A stretch of 64,000 nt of DNA, taken from the NCBI RefSeq assembly GCF_000517065.1, contig NZ_KI912105.1, positions 1,596,405-1,660,404 of the forward strand, read 5' to 3'. Below the pieces are notes generated by a model that was given only the letters and a program-made list of their open reading frames with translations, did no database searches and had not been told where the DNA came from. This document shows positions 1-9,489 of this stretch, in pieces. The translations under genes were made by a program, and so were the position numbers. Position 1 is the stretch's first letter, and the number at the start of each line of letters is the position of its first letter. This stretch comes from Alkaliflexus imshenetskii DSM 15055. GTDB taxonomy: Bacteria > Bacteroidota > Bacteroidia > Bacteroidales > Marinilabiliaceae.

Positions 1-206
1 GAAACTCCGGAAGTCCGGTAATCAACGCCAATGGTGAACTCTTCGGACTGGCTTTTGATGGTAACTGGGAAGCCATGAGCGGCGACATAGCCTTCGAAGC
101 TGAGCTGCAAAAATGTATCAACGTGGACATTCGCTACGTGCTGTTTATCATTGATAAGTTTGCAGGTGCCACACACCTCATAGACGAAATGACACTGGTT
201 AAATAA
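1..206 (+). CDS. S46 family dipeptidyl-peptidase, C-terminal fragment
   Basis: The reading frame is open from the window edge and encodes the last 67 residues of a serine peptidase of family S46 (DPP7/DPP11 type), periplasmic enzymes that remove dipeptides from the N-terminus of peptides. The visible motif NSGSPV, with the preceding codon giving Gly, is the catalytic GNSGSP box with its nucleophile Ser. The tail ([11 protein letters not shown] ... LIDEM) is also typical of the family. The N-terminal two thirds lie outside the window. A strong terminator follows 20 bases after the stop. Confidence 0.85.
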   Translation, partial: NSGSPVINANGELFGLAFDGNWEAMSGDIAFEAELQKCINVDIRYVLFIIDKFAGATHLIDEMTLVK

Positions 207-226
207 GATATATGTTCAGAAATGAA

Positions 227-263
227 ACGGGAGAGCAAGACCATTGCTTTCCCGTTTTTTTTT
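227..263 (+). terminator. Rho-independent terminator after the S46 peptidase gene
   Basis: A 12-bp stem (ACGGGAGAGCAA with TTGCTTTCCCGT, one G-T pair) with a 5-nt loop is followed by nine T residues. It ends the upstream transcript before marC. Confidence 0.85.
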
Positions 264-369
264 CGTGGTACGAAGCCAACCAAAACCAGATATACAGAAG
301 TATTATCCCTGTTCATATTTCCATTACTGAATACAAAAAGCTAATTTTACGCCATTAAATCGTAAAACC

Positions 370-975
370 ATGTTCGAAATCAACCTCCTTGAAGTAATCT
401 CGGCATTTATTGTGCTTTTTGCCGTTATCGACATCCTGGGTTCCATTCCCATCATCATCAACATCCGTGAGAAAGGCGGGATTATCAATGCATTACAAGC
501 CTCTTCCATCTCCTTTGTCATTCTCATCGTCTTCCTGTTTTTGGGAGAGGCTCTTCTGGGATTATTTGGGGTTGATATATCTTCGTTTGCCATAGCCGGC
601 TCATTTGTACTGATGATAATGGCATTTGAAATGATTCTGGGTGTAGAGATATTCAGACATGATTCACCTGGAGGAGCTTCCATTGTACCCATCGCCTTTC
701 CGTTAATTGCCGGAGCCGGTTCATTTACAACCCTCCTGGCACTGCGTTCCGAGTTTGCGCTGGGAAGTATTATCACCAGCCTTTTCCTCAATATCGTGGT
801 GGTATTTTTGGTATTGAATTACACCAATCGCATCGAAAAATTCATTGGTGCAGGCGGCGTGTATGTGTTGAAAAAATTCTTTGGTATCATATTGATGGCC
901 ATGTCCATAAGGCTTTTTATGTCGAACTTTGCCAATCTGCTAATCGACTTTCTTCCAAAGCTTAAAGGGATATGA
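370..975 (+). CDS. MarC family integral membrane protein
   Basis: A 201-residue protein of the MarC/UPF0056 family, an inner-membrane family with about six transmembrane helices. The family was once linked to multiple antibiotic resistance, but its substrate is not firmly known. The sequence is almost entirely hydrophobic segments, with the typical family pattern FAVIDILGSIPI near the N-terminus and AIAGSFVLMIMAFEMILG and PLIAGAGSFTT in the middle. Length is normal for the family. The stop overlaps the start of rnhA by four bases (ATGA), so the two genes are probably translationally coupled. Confidence 0.88.
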   Translation: MFEINLLEVISAFIVLFAVIDILGSIPIIINIREKGGIINALQASSISFVILIVFLFLGEALLGLFGVDISSFAIAGSFVLMIMAFEMILGVEIFRHDSPGGASIVPIAFPLIAGAGSFTTLLALRSEFALGSIITSLFLNIVVVFLVLNYTNRIEKFIGAGGVYVLKKFFGIILMAMSIRLFMSNFANLLIDFLPKLKGI

Positions 976-1589
976 GCACTGCAAAATATTATGTAGTCTG
1001 GAAAGGTCGAAAACCCGGTATTTACAACAATTGGAACGATTGCAAAGAGCAGATTACCGGTTTTGAAGAGGCACGCTACAAAAGCTTTAAAACCCTTGCA
1101 GAAGCAGAAATGGCCTTTAAAAGTGGCAAGATGCTTCAACCCAGAAGCAAGAGTGCTTACGCCTCCACCCCTTCGGCGGGTGGACAACCCATTCGTAACA
1201 GCCTCTCGGTTGATGCAGCATGCAGTGGTAATCCGGGTGCAATGGAATACCGCGGCGTACATGTTGAAACAGGTGAAGAGTGGTTTCTAATGAAGTTTCA
1301 GTTGGGCACAAATAACATTGGTGAATTTCTGGCCATTGTGCATGGTCTTGCCGAACTAAAACGGCGTAACATCAACATCCCGGTTTACACCGACTCACAA
1401 ACTGCGCTCAGTTGGATAAGAAAGAAAAAGTGCGGAACCAAACTTGCACTTGACGCAAAAACGCAGGAACTATTTGGACTTGTAAGGCGAGCAGAAAAAT
1501 GGCTTAGCGAGAACAACTGGGTGCAACCACTGCTTAAATGGGATACCGAAAGGTGGGGCGAAATACCTGCCGACTTTGGAAGAAAATAA
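972..1589 (+). CDS. rnhA: Ribonuclease HI with N-terminal hybrid-binding (viroplasmin) domain
   Basis: A 205-residue type 1 RNase H that cleaves RNA in RNA:DNA hybrids. Residues 1-50 form the viroplasmin-like hybrid-binding domain (YYVVWKGRKPGIY ... KSF) known from eukaryotic RNase H1 and Bacteroidota enzymes. The catalytic domain carries the expected acidic residues: Asp in SVDAACSGNPG, Glu in NIGEFLAI, Asp in VYTDSQTAL and a final Asp in ADFGRK or KWDTERW. It overlaps marC by four bases and is convergent with the next gene. Confidence 0.9.
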   Translation: MSTAKYYVVWKGRKPGIYNNWNDCKEQITGFEEARYKSFKTLAEAEMAFKSGKMLQPRSKSAYASTPSAGGQPIRNSLSVDAACSGNPGAMEYRGVHVETGEEWFLMKFQLGTNNIGEFLAIVHGLAELKRRNINIPVYTDSQTALSWIRKKKCGTKLALDAKTQELFGLVRRAEKWLSENNWVQPLLKWDTERWGEIPADFGRK

Positions 1590-1602
1590 CTCCCTCCAAT
1601 TG

Positions 1603-3480
1603 CTAATTGGTTAGCAAGGGCAGGCTAAACCGTACACGACGTCCCTGTTTTACATTTCCAGAGGTACGTTCCTCAGTATGCAATGCGCCAAACAACTCCT
1701 GCTTTTTACGGAAAGCACTTCGGCTCTGGCTATCGGTGGCAATAGTCACACGCATGGCTTTGTGGCGCTCCTCGAGGCGGCTGCAACGGTAAACAGCAGC
1801 ATCGTGTCCATTGTCTTCAATAATAACTTCCAGCAGGTTGCCTCTTCGCATAAAAGCGATGTTAACCGAAGGATGCTCCATTGTTCCGGTGAAATGTTCA
1901 CCCGAAAACGCTTGCTCAAGAAAGGGCTGTGTAAGCATTGAAGGTACAAGAACCTCATCGGCATTTTTCATGAGGTCTGATTCAATGCGATATTCTATCT
2001 TGGAATTATACCGAATGGACTGCAAATCAAAGTAAGACTTCAGAAAATCAATTTCCCTGCTCAAAGGTATCAACTCCTCACAAGAGTGTTCAAGCATCTT
2101 ACGAATCAACTCAGAGACATTGTCAAGATGTTTTACAGCTTGCTCTGTCTCCCCACTATTTAGCATCTCGCGCAGCGGCACAAGCATATTGATAATGAAA
2201 CCGGGGTTTATTCTGTCACGCATCAACTGTTTTCGCATCATCTCGATATCTTTCTGATGTTTAAGTCGTCGGCGTCGGTTGCTGGCAATAAAAAATCCCA
2301 GCAATGCAGCTATACTCACAAAACCAATGATGCCATGAAAGAAGCGCTCGCGGGTTTTGGCTTTTTGAATGAGGAAATCACGTTCTCCAATCTTTTGTTC
2401 GAGATCTTCGTTGAGAATCCCCATGTTGTAATCAGGATTTTCGGCGAGGAGTAAATCGCGCATCCGCACATAATCTTCATAGGCTGTTAGAGCATTTTGC
2501 CATTGGTTCATCGCCTTAAAAGAATAATAGAGCGATTGAGCAATTTTAGCCTGCAAGTCTCTCAAATTCAACTCCTCTGCCTTGCGTTGCCCTCGTCCGT
2601 ATAGGAATATTGCCTGTTGATAGTCTTTCCTGGCATGGTACAAATCACCTAACAACGTATAAGCACTTGCCTCTCCAATTCCATCGCCATGACTCTTCAT
2701 AAGAAGAAGAGCCCGTTCAACCAGCTTACTACCATGTTCAAACTCCTGTTTTCTAACCATGAGAGAACCTATGTTACACAACACCCGGGCTTCGTTGCGT
2801 TCCATATTAAGGCTGCGATAGATGGAAATCGATTTTTTATAATGTGCCTCAGCTTGATCATAAAGGGTTAGCTCAGCATATAGCGCTCCCAAATTGTTGT
2901 TTACGGCTGCTACCTCTACCATATCCTTTTCCTTCTCGAATATATCTGCCGCTTTTGAATAAAACTCAATTGCCCTTTCAACCTGATTACCGTTGGCAAA
3001 AACAATAGCCATATTTTGGTAGCATTGCGCAATGCCTATCTGATTGTTCAAATTTAGTTCTATAAAAAGAGATTGGGAATAAGCATCCAACGACCTATCA
3101 AAGTCACCTTGAAAAGAATAGACCAGACCTAGATTGTTATAAGCAGCAGCGATCTTTGAAGAGTCGTTGAGCAAGGTGAAATACTTGAGTGACTCGACGT
3201 AAAAGTTTGCTGCCTCTGCCCAATTCTCTTTATAGTAGTAATATTCAGCAGTATAATAGGCCACTTTACCATTAATCAAAACCTCTCTCTGGGGCAAGAA
3301 AGACTTAAGCCCCTCGATAAGCGGCAGCACATCCACATTGGGGTCAACTAAAGCTCCAATGATTTTATCTTCCAACAAGTCGATGTCAGAAAATTGATTG
3401 TCCGCAAAAATGTCGGTAGAACAGGATATCCAGATAAACAGGACGATAGCTTTCCACCGAAAGGATGTAAAATTTAGCAT
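1603..3480 (-). CDS. TPR-containing LytS-type sensor kinase, probably catalytically dead
   Basis: A 625-residue protein with a signal sequence, roughly residues 60-340 of tetratricopeptide repeats, a transmembrane helix near 375-395 and a C-terminal His_kinase (LytS/YehU-type) region. The phospho-acceptor motif, normally NPHF, reads INPGF (codon at 2200-2202), so the His is Gly. The ATP-binding N box normally has ENA but here reads EQA. The DNG box (EDNGHD) is kept. It may therefore act as a pseudokinase or a sensor partner. No LytTR regulator is adjacent. ATG at 3480 is preferred over an upstream TTG. Confidence 0.8.
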   Translation of the reverse strand: MLNFTSFRWKAIVLFIWISCSTDIFADNQFSDIDLLEDKIIGALVDPNVDVLPLIEGLKSFLPQREVLINGKVAYYTAEYYYYKENWAEAANFYVESLKYFTLLNDSSKIAAAYNNLGLVYSFQGDFDRSLDAYSQSLFIELNLNNQIGIAQCYQNMAIVFANGNQVERAIEFYSKAADIFEKEKDMVEVAAVNNNLGALYAELTLYDQAEAHYKKSISIYRSLNMERNEARVLCNIGSLMVRKQEFEHGSKLVERALLLMKSHGDGIGEASAYTLLGDLYHARKDYQQAIFLYGRGQRKAEELNLRDLQAKIAQSLYYSFKAMNQWQNALTAYEDYVRMRDLLLAENPDYNMGILNEDLEQKIGERDFLIQKAKTRERFFHGIIGFVSIAALLGFFIASNRRRRLKHQKDIEMMRKQLMRDRINPGFIINMLVPLREMLNSGETEQAVKHLDNVSELIRKMLEHSCEELIPLSREIDFLKSYFDLQSIRYNSKIEYRIESDLMKNADEVLVPSMLTQPFLEQAFSGEHFTGTMEHPSVNIAFMRRGNLLEVIIEDNGHDAAVYRCSRLEERHKAMRVTIATDSQSRSAFRKKQELFGALHTEERTSGNVKQGRRVRFSLPLLTN

Positions 3481-3675
3481 GCGCAATGGGATTAATCACA
3501 GGTTCGTAAAATTAAAGAAAAAAACAAACAATTGCCACTAATAATTTCACCATCAGACAAATTGCTAAAACAGCTAAGAGACGATATAAAAATTGAGCGA
3601 TTACCATCATCCAAAAAATAAAGCTGCCAGGCAAAATAGCCAGACAGCTTTATTGAAAATAATAAAATTGAGAAC

Positions 3676-5994
3676 TTACTCTACATAGGTAAACAAAGCC
3701 TTTAAGTCGGCAATCATCACTTCAAAATCACCGGGTTCAGTCACCCTTTTATTTAAGGCATTGATAAACGACACATCGCCAGGTTTGAGCGTAAAGGTTA
3801 CAGTTTTGCTCTCGCCGGCGGCCAGAGTTAATTTCTCAAAACCGCGCAGACGTTTCACATCGGGAGTGATGGAGGCATACAAGTCCGAAGTATATAACTG
3901 TACAACTTCCTTCCCTTCGCGGGCACCGATATTTTTCACTGTCACACTTACATCAACCGATCCGTCTTTGGTCAGCTTGTCACTACTCAATTTTAAATCA
4001 CTATACTCAAAAGTTGTATAGCTTAAACCAAAACCAAATGGATACTGAATGGCAAAATCCGATTCATAGTCATACATACCCACCATTCTGGCCTGATGCT
4101 CCGATGGTTTATGATCGTAGGTAACCAGAGAGTTCACATACAACGGATAGGTAAATGGCAGCTTTCCACTTGGGTTCACATCACCAAAAATTACATCGGC
4201 GATGGCCAGTCCGCCGAAGTTTCCGGGAAGGTAGCTGTTAATCACCCCTTTCATAAGCGGCTCAATGGTGCGAATGATGCGGGGACGCCCCTGGTTAAGA
4301 ACCAATATCACAGGCTTACCGGTAGCAGCCAATGCTTTCGCCAGCGCCACCTGATTGTCGGACAGCGACAAATCATGCAAATCGCCAGGTTTCTCGCAAT
4401 AACTGTTTTCACCAAGCGCAAGAATGATGTAATCCACACCTGCAGCAGCGCGCACTGCACCGGCTATGTCATGTGCCTCATCCACCCAATAGCGTGCATC
4501 GTTGACATAACGCACCCCTTCGCGGAAGATGACGTTGCCGGCACCCACTTTTTCCTGAACAGCTTTTAGTATGGTGGAATATCCTTGCGCAAACTCTTCC
4601 ACTTTCTCACCTTGCCATGAATAGCTCCAACCGCCATTGAGCGAACGCATGGAGTTGGCATTTGGACCTGCCACCAACACGCGTGCAGTTTTAGAAATTG
4701 GCAGGATGTTACCATCGTTCTTTAGTAAGGTAATGGACTCCTGAGCAGTGCGATAGGCATCGGCCTCAAATTCGGCACTACCAAACAGCGGATAGTCCTC
4801 ATAATGGGTCACAGGGCGCTCAAAAAGGCCAAGTTTAAATTTTACATTGAGGATACGGCGAACGGCATCATCAATACGCGACATGGGCACTTCACCCTCG
4901 TTCACAAGTTCAATCAGGTAATCACAAAAATCGAGATTGTAAGGCACCATCGACATATCGATGCCTGCATTGATGGCCATTTTCACTGCCTCCTTTTGGC
5001 TTGAGGCCGCACGGTCGCGCTCATGAATGTTTTCGATGTCTTTCCAATCAGTAACTACCAAGCCGGTAAATCCAAGCTCCTCTTTCAGGATGGTGGTAAG
5101 CAATTCATAACTGGCATGAACTGGCACGCCATTGATAAGGCCTGAGTTAACCATCACAGTATGTGCGCCAGCCTTAATGGCAGCTTCAAAAGCAGGAAGG
5201 TGGCGTTCACGCAGTTCAATCTCAGGGATAAGCGCGGGTGTGCGGTCTTTTCCGGATACTGGTACCGAATAGCCAAGGTAATGCTTTAAACACGATGCCA
5301 CACGGTTAGGATCGCTGATGTCGTTGTTGTCACCTTCGTAACCTTTTACCAACTGCACACCCATTTCACTGGCCAGGAATACATCCTCGCCAAAAGTCTC
5401 CCACATACGAGGGAAGCGTGGGTCGCGTCCCATATCCAATACGGGAGAGAAATTCCAGGGAATATTTGATGCACGTGTTTCGTAAGCGGTGATTTCACCA
5501 CCACGGCGCACCAGTTCGCGATTCCAGGTAGCTGCCTGACCTATTTGCTGAGGAAAGAAAGTGGCACCGGCAGTATAAGTGGTTCCATGAATGGCGTCCA
5601 CACCATAAATAATGGGAATCCCCAGTCGCGTCTCATTCATTGCCAGGTCCTGAAGCTGGCTGATGATGGTGTGCCACTCCTCAAGCGTGCGTGCTTTGTT
5701 GCTGGCAGTATTTAATACCGAGCCCAGACCATATTCTACAATTGCCTTGCGGGTTTTATCCATGTCGAGGCGCATGGGTTCTTCGGTATGAAATGCATTT
5801 ACGCCAACGGTTATCACATCCAGCGTAATCTGTGTCATTTGACCTACTTTCTCTTCAAGCGTCATTTGAGACAAGAGCTTCTCAACTTCCGGAATGCGCT
5901 CCACCATGGAAGCGGCATCATGGTTTTTGGGCGCAGTACAACCGAAAAACAGGGCTGCAAAGGCCAAATACAAAAACAGTTGTTTCTTCATCAT
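3676..5994 (-). CDS. bglX: GH3 family beta-glucosidase (lipoprotein)
   Basis: A 772-residue glycoside hydrolase family 3 enzyme that releases glucose from the non-reducing end of beta-glucosides. It has a lipoprotein signal (FFGC, Cys19), then the GH3 N-terminal barrel with the KHYLGYS motif near 237 and nucleophile Asp316 in VVTDWKDI. The GH3 C-terminal sandwich and a fibronectin type III-like domain (from about 670) follow. Full length for the family. It probably completes breakdown of oligosaccharides made by the neighbouring GH30 enzymes in the periplasm. It is separated from them by an opposite-strand gene, so it has its own promoter. The symbol follows the family and is not proof of substrate. 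Confidence 0.92.
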   Translation of the reverse strand: MMKKQLFLYLAFAALFFGCTAPKNHDAASMVERIPEVEKLLSQMTLEEKVGQMTQITLDVITVGVNAFHTEEPMRLDMDKTRKAIVEYGLGSVLNTASNKARTLEEWHTIISQLQDLAMNETRLGIPIIYGVDAIHGTTYTAGATFFPQQIGQAATWNRELVRRGGEITAYETRASNIPWNFSPVLDMGRDPRFPRMWETFGEDVFLASEMGVQLVKGYEGDNNDISDPNRVASCLKHYLGYSVPVSGKDRTPALIPEIELRERHLPAFEAAIKAGAHTVMVNSGLINGVPVHASYELLTTILKEELGFTGLVVTDWKDIENIHERDRAASSQKEAVKMAINAGIDMSMVPYNLDFCDYLIELVNEGEVPMSRIDDAVRRILNVKFKLGLFERPVTHYEDYPLFGSAEFEADAYRTAQESITLLKNDGNILPISKTARVLVAGPNANSMRSLNGGWSYSWQGEKVEEFAQGYSTILKAVQEKVGAGNVIFREGVRYVNDARYWVDEAHDIAGAVRAAAGVDYIILALGENSYCEKPGDLHDLSLSDNQVALAKALAATGKPVILVLNQGRPRIIRTIEPLMKGVINSYLPGNFGGLAIADVIFGDVNPSGKLPFTYPLYVNSLVTYDHKPSEHQARMVGMYDYESDFAIQYPFGFGLSYTTFEYSDLKLSSDKLTKDGSVDVSVTVKNIGAREGKEVVQLYTSDLYASITPDVKRLRGFEKLTLAAGESKTVTFTLKPGDVSFINALNKRVTEPGDFEVMIADLKALFTYVE

Positions 5995-5999
5995 TTTAA

Positions 6000-6509
6000 A
6001 ATTAGGTGTGTAGTTAAATTAATTTTCTACAAAAAAAAGAAAAAAAACCTAAGTGTAAAAGCTACACGAATAAAAATATACAGATTTTAAACCCAACTGC
6101 CATTTTAGAAATTGTTTAAATCTAATTTTTATGATATGACATTAACACAAAGAGTGCTAGTTTTTAGATAGATGGATTGATTGAGAAAGATGCTTAGAGC
6201 TATCTTTAGAGATAATATTCATCCGATGACTATAGACACAAACATGTAAGTCATCGGATGAATTGTATAATGTTTAGCCTTATTTTCTGTTATATCTTAT
6301 CTGTCAGTCTAAATATCCTATCCCCAATTGCGGGACTTCGCTCTGCTCAGAATCTAATAGTCTAAAAATCTTCAAAGCAGATTTTGCATAAGTTTAAACT
6401 ATCGTTTCATACTGCATAAGCAAATAGAAATACCAAAAAACTAACATCGAAAGCTGGGATGTGGGATATTTTTGTATTTTTAACGTTTTTGTAAACTAAA
6501 CCCAAAATC
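6000..6509. repeat. Intergenic region with a long inverted repeat
   Basis: The 510-bp gap between the divergent GH3 gene and the next gene has no credible coding sequence. It holds a perfect 14-bp inverted repeat, ATTCATCCGATGAC at 6217-6230 and GTCATCGGATGAAT at 6250-6263, separated by 19 bp. No T-run follows on either side, so it looks more like a palindromic intergenic element or operator than a terminator. Confidence 0.6.
6467..6474 (+). promoter_or_regulatory. Putative -7 box of the 6510 gene
   Basis: TATTTTTG fits the Bacteroidota -7 consensus TAnnTTTG and lies 35 bases before the start codon. No clear -33 TTG is seen at the usual distance. Confidence 0.4.
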
Positions 6510-7916
6510 ATGAAATCATTTATCACTTTAATCATTACACTGCTTATCACTTTAGGACTCAACGCTCAATCGGTAAAAAACACGCGGGTGGAGTTGAAAA
6601 TCAAGAATGAACGCATTTTTCCGATTCCGGACACGGTAAAAACCTACAGTTCAAACAATACCCATTTAAGAGTAAGGGGTTTGGAATTTGCCCAAAAAAA
6701 TCCCGATCTAAAAGTGGAAATGCGCAGATGGGCACCCACAAAATACAATGTTTGGAAAGGCGCCAATAAACGAGTTGGGGGCTTAATAAACGAAAGCGAC
6801 AGCCATTTCTCAGAATCATCTGTATTGAGCATTAGAGACAACGAAGGAAACATTCTGTATCACAGAGTCTATACCACCTTTGATGTCCAAGCTGGAACAG
6901 CTGTGCCAAAGGAACTTGAACCGGATTTATTCTTAAGCCACAGACTGTCAAATCAAACTGCACGCTGCTTCTCAGATAATTATGAAACAACACAGCGCTT
7001 TCAGTTTTATTATATTAATAAAAGCAGCAACCACAATGACGTGAACCAGGCATATGAATTGGCTCTGCAAGCTGCTGAAAAATACAATAACAGAGAGACG
7101 GAAGAATCGCATAATCTCTTTTCACAAGCCATCGACAGTTGGCAAAGCATCTTAAACGAAAAGGATCTGAACAACAAAAAAGCACGCATAAACCGCAAGG
7201 TTACTGAAGCCATCTATCGAAATATGGTCCAATGCCTTATCATAACCGAGAGACTTGACGAAGCATCGGAAATGATAAAAAACAGTGCGGATGAGGTGTC
7301 GAATATTTTTGCTTTTAGCCTTGGACGGTACAACAACACCCGTAAACACTTTGAGATAAACAACTACGTTAGGAACAACCGCGACAATCTAACACTACAC
7401 GATCTCGAATTACCATCTGATTTAAAACCAGTGATTCATCAGGATGGCAGAAGATTTCCGGATAACACATCAGACATTACCAACTTGTTAGCTGGTTCAT
7501 GGAGATTTTTTCTGATTACGGAAGACCGTTTACCCCGATCAAGGGATGATTTTAATGTAAGAAACCGCATGCAGAATCTGCTAAACGATGATGAACTAGA
7601 GTTACTGCACATCAACCCTGACGGTACAAAAATAGAGCAGACTGGCTCTATCGAGCGCAACGGAAAGCAAAGATTGGATGACGCAATGCCCTACTGGCGC
7701 GTGGCCAAAGGTCCCGAAGGAGAATATTATCTCTTCTTCTCTTACGATACCGAGTCTTTAGAGAACATCCGGTCAAATTTCAATCAACTTGAGCATGCCG
7801 TTATCCATTACATCGACAGGGAAAAACTGGTATTGCGCCGTCCAAACTACGACCCCGACGCCAATGCTGATGGCTATTTTCTTCAGTTGTACAGGGTGGG
7901 ATTTTTTCTTGATTAG
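6510..7916 (+). CDS. Secreted protein of unknown function
   Basis: A 468-residue protein with a clear Sec signal peptide (about residues 1-19, ending NAQS), so it is periplasmic or exported. I do not recognise the family. The middle part (about 175-270) is helical and could be TPR-like (AYELALQAAEKYNN, YRNMVQCLIITERLDEASEMI). The N- and C-terminal parts look beta-rich. It lies alone, on the opposite strand from the PUL, with its own promoter and terminator, so a role in glycan use is not shown. Confidence 0.65.
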   Translation: MKSFITLIITLLITLGLNAQSVKNTRVELKIKNERIFPIPDTVKTYSSNNTHLRVRGLEFAQKNPDLKVEMRRWAPTKYNVWKGANKRVGGLINESDSHFSESSVLSIRDNEGNILYHRVYTTFDVQAGTAVPKELEPDLFLSHRLSNQTARCFSDNYETTQRFQFYYINKSSNHNDVNQAYELALQAAEKYNNRETEESHNLFSQAIDSWQSILNEKDLNNKKARINRKVTEAIYRNMVQCLIITERLDEASEMIKNSADEVSNIFAFSLGRYNNTRKHFEINNYVRNNRDNLTLHDLELPSDLKPVIHQDGRRFPDNTSDITNLLAGSWRFFLITEDRLPRSRDDFNVRNRMQNLLNDDELELLHINPDGTKIEQTGSIERNGKQRLDDAMPYWRVAKGPEGEYYLFFSYDTESLENIRSNFNQLEHAVIHYIDREKLVLRRPNYDPDANADGYFLQLYRVGFFLD

Positions 7917-7976
7917 TTATTCAAGCACAAGCGTAGCATCATTAAATAACACACTACTTAACCGACGAAGCAACAA

Positions 7977-8018
7977 TTGCAATCCGGATATGCAAATTTT
8001 CCGGATTGCAAACTTTTT
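7977..8018. terminator. Terminator between convergent genes
   Basis: An 11-bp perfect stem, TTGCAATCCGG with CCGGATTGCAA, is followed on the plus strand by five T residues. It lies between the ends of the convergent 6510 gene and the GH30 gene and probably serves the plus strand, perhaps both. Confidence 0.75.
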
Positions 8019-8025
8019 GAACAGC

Positions 8026-9429
8026 TTACCAAACTAAAGTAACAACATCGCCACTTTCAATCGATAAAACATAACTGCCTTCAGAACTTTCAATTTTAAT
8101 ACTCTCGTTTTCAGGTGTATCATTCAGCACGACCAAAACTTTTTTGCCGTCGGGCGTTTTAAATGCAACATTAGGAAGACCCTCTACCTCATCAGACCAT
8201 ATTCTGACTGAGCCTGGACGAACAAATTTTGAGGCATGTGCAATAATATAGTATGCCACATTTCGCGTCACATTATCACCATTTATTGTAACTGCACCCA
8301 GACAAAGTGTGCATCCTCCATCGGTATGAGGTTTTAAGTTGGGGTCGGCTGCCAGATTCCACTCCAGCACGTTACGGCACCAGTTTCGAGTAGCACCAAC
8401 AATCAATTCCCGAATATGCCAAGCCATATCGTTAGGGAAATTTTGAGGATACCCTACCCACTGTTCGGTAAAATAAAGGTTCTTGTCAGGATAGGCCTCA
8501 TGCACCTGACTGATGTCTTCCACCCGGCCTCCATAAAGATGAAAGGCTGTGCCATCAATATATGATCTGGCCTCTTCATCAGCCAATACTTCCAGAGGAT
8601 AATCGATTCTATCCGCATTATGATCATAAATCACAATTTTTGTGTCGATCGCATGCTTTTTAAACGCAGGCCCGAGACTCTGACGGATAAAAGCAGCCTG
8701 TTCGGAGGCCTTCATCAACAAACTCGGGTTATTACCTGGGTGTAAAGGTTCGTTTTGCACGGTGATTGCATCAATTCTTATTCCTAGCTGCGCCATAGCC
8801 TGGATGTACTTTACGAAATAGAGTGCGTATGCATCGTAAAAAACAGGTTTCAATGTGCCACCAATTGAGTGCTGATTGTTTTTCATCCATACAGGCGGCG
8901 TCCAAGGAGAACCCATGATCAATATATCCGGATTAATTGCCAGAATCTCCTGTAGCACGGGAATCAGGTGCACCAACTCGGTCTCGATGGAAAAGTTCTC
9001 CATAAAAGGATCCATTTGCCCTTCGGGCAAATCATTGTATGTAAAAACACTGTCGCTTAAGTCCGAAGCCCCAATGCTTAAACGCAGGTAACTGACACCA
9101 ATTGCATCACCATCAACTCCAAACAACTCATTCAACAACGATTGACGCGCTTCAGGCTGCATTTCGTTTATCAACCTTGCACTGCCTCCTGTAAGCGTAA
9201 AACCAAAGCCATCGATAACCTGATACTGCTTATCATCATTCACACCAATGGTTATGGTTGTTTTGTCACTATTTTTGTTTGAAATCTCAACTGGCTTCTG
9301 CTTTTTAAAAAGCACTGATTCATCAGCCTTTGTTAGCCAAACCTCTACGCTTTTCACTTCGCCATTGGAACAAGCTACTAATAGCAAAAGCAATAAATAT
9401 GAGCTAAAAAAAATATATAATTTCTTCAT
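8026..9429 (-). CDS. GH30 family glycosidase (lipoprotein), copy 1
   Basis: A 467-residue glycoside hydrolase family 30 enzyme with a lipoprotein signal (LLVAC, Cys20), so likely anchored to the outer membrane. The family pattern is clear: DGFGFTLTGGSA near 73, GSPWTPPVWMK near 173, general acid/base Glu227 in TVQNEPLH and nucleophile Glu322 in YFTEQW. GH30 members of Bacteroidota PULs often cleave beta-1,6-glucan, but glucosylceramide or xylan activity cannot be excluded from sequence alone. It is a close paralogue of the gene at 11326-12777 and is the last gene of the minus-strand PUL block. Confidence 0.9.
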   Translation of the reverse strand: MKKLYIFFSSYLLLLLLVACSNGEVKSVEVWLTKADESVLFKKQKPVEISNKNSDKTTITIGVNDDKQYQVIDGFGFTLTGGSARLINEMQPEARQSLLNELFGVDGDAIGVSYLRLSIGASDLSDSVFTYNDLPEGQMDPFMENFSIETELVHLIPVLQEILAINPDILIMGSPWTPPVWMKNNQHSIGGTLKPVFYDAYALYFVKYIQAMAQLGIRIDAITVQNEPLHPGNNPSLLMKASEQAAFIRQSLGPAFKKHAIDTKIVIYDHNADRIDYPLEVLADEEARSYIDGTAFHLYGGRVEDISQVHEAYPDKNLYFTEQWVGYPQNFPNDMAWHIRELIVGATRNWCRNVLEWNLAADPNLKPHTDGGCTLCLGAVTINGDNVTRNVAYYIIAHASKFVRPGSVRIWSDEVEGLPNVAFKTPDGKKVLVVLNDTPENESIKIESSEGSYVLSIESGDVVTLVW

Positions 9430-9445
9430 TTCGATAAGAGATTTA

Positions 9446-9479
9446 TACCATTCCGGAACAGATAAGTCCCGGAATGGTA
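9446..9479 (-). terminator. Intercistronic hairpin downstream of the SusE/F-like gene
   Basis: An 11-bp perfect inverted repeat (TACCATTCCGG with CCGGAATGGTA) lies between two genes of the PUL. The minus strand has no strong T-run after it, so it may be a partial terminator or an mRNA-stability hairpin that sets different levels of the two products. Confidence 0.45.
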
Positions 9480-9489
9480 AAACAACAAA

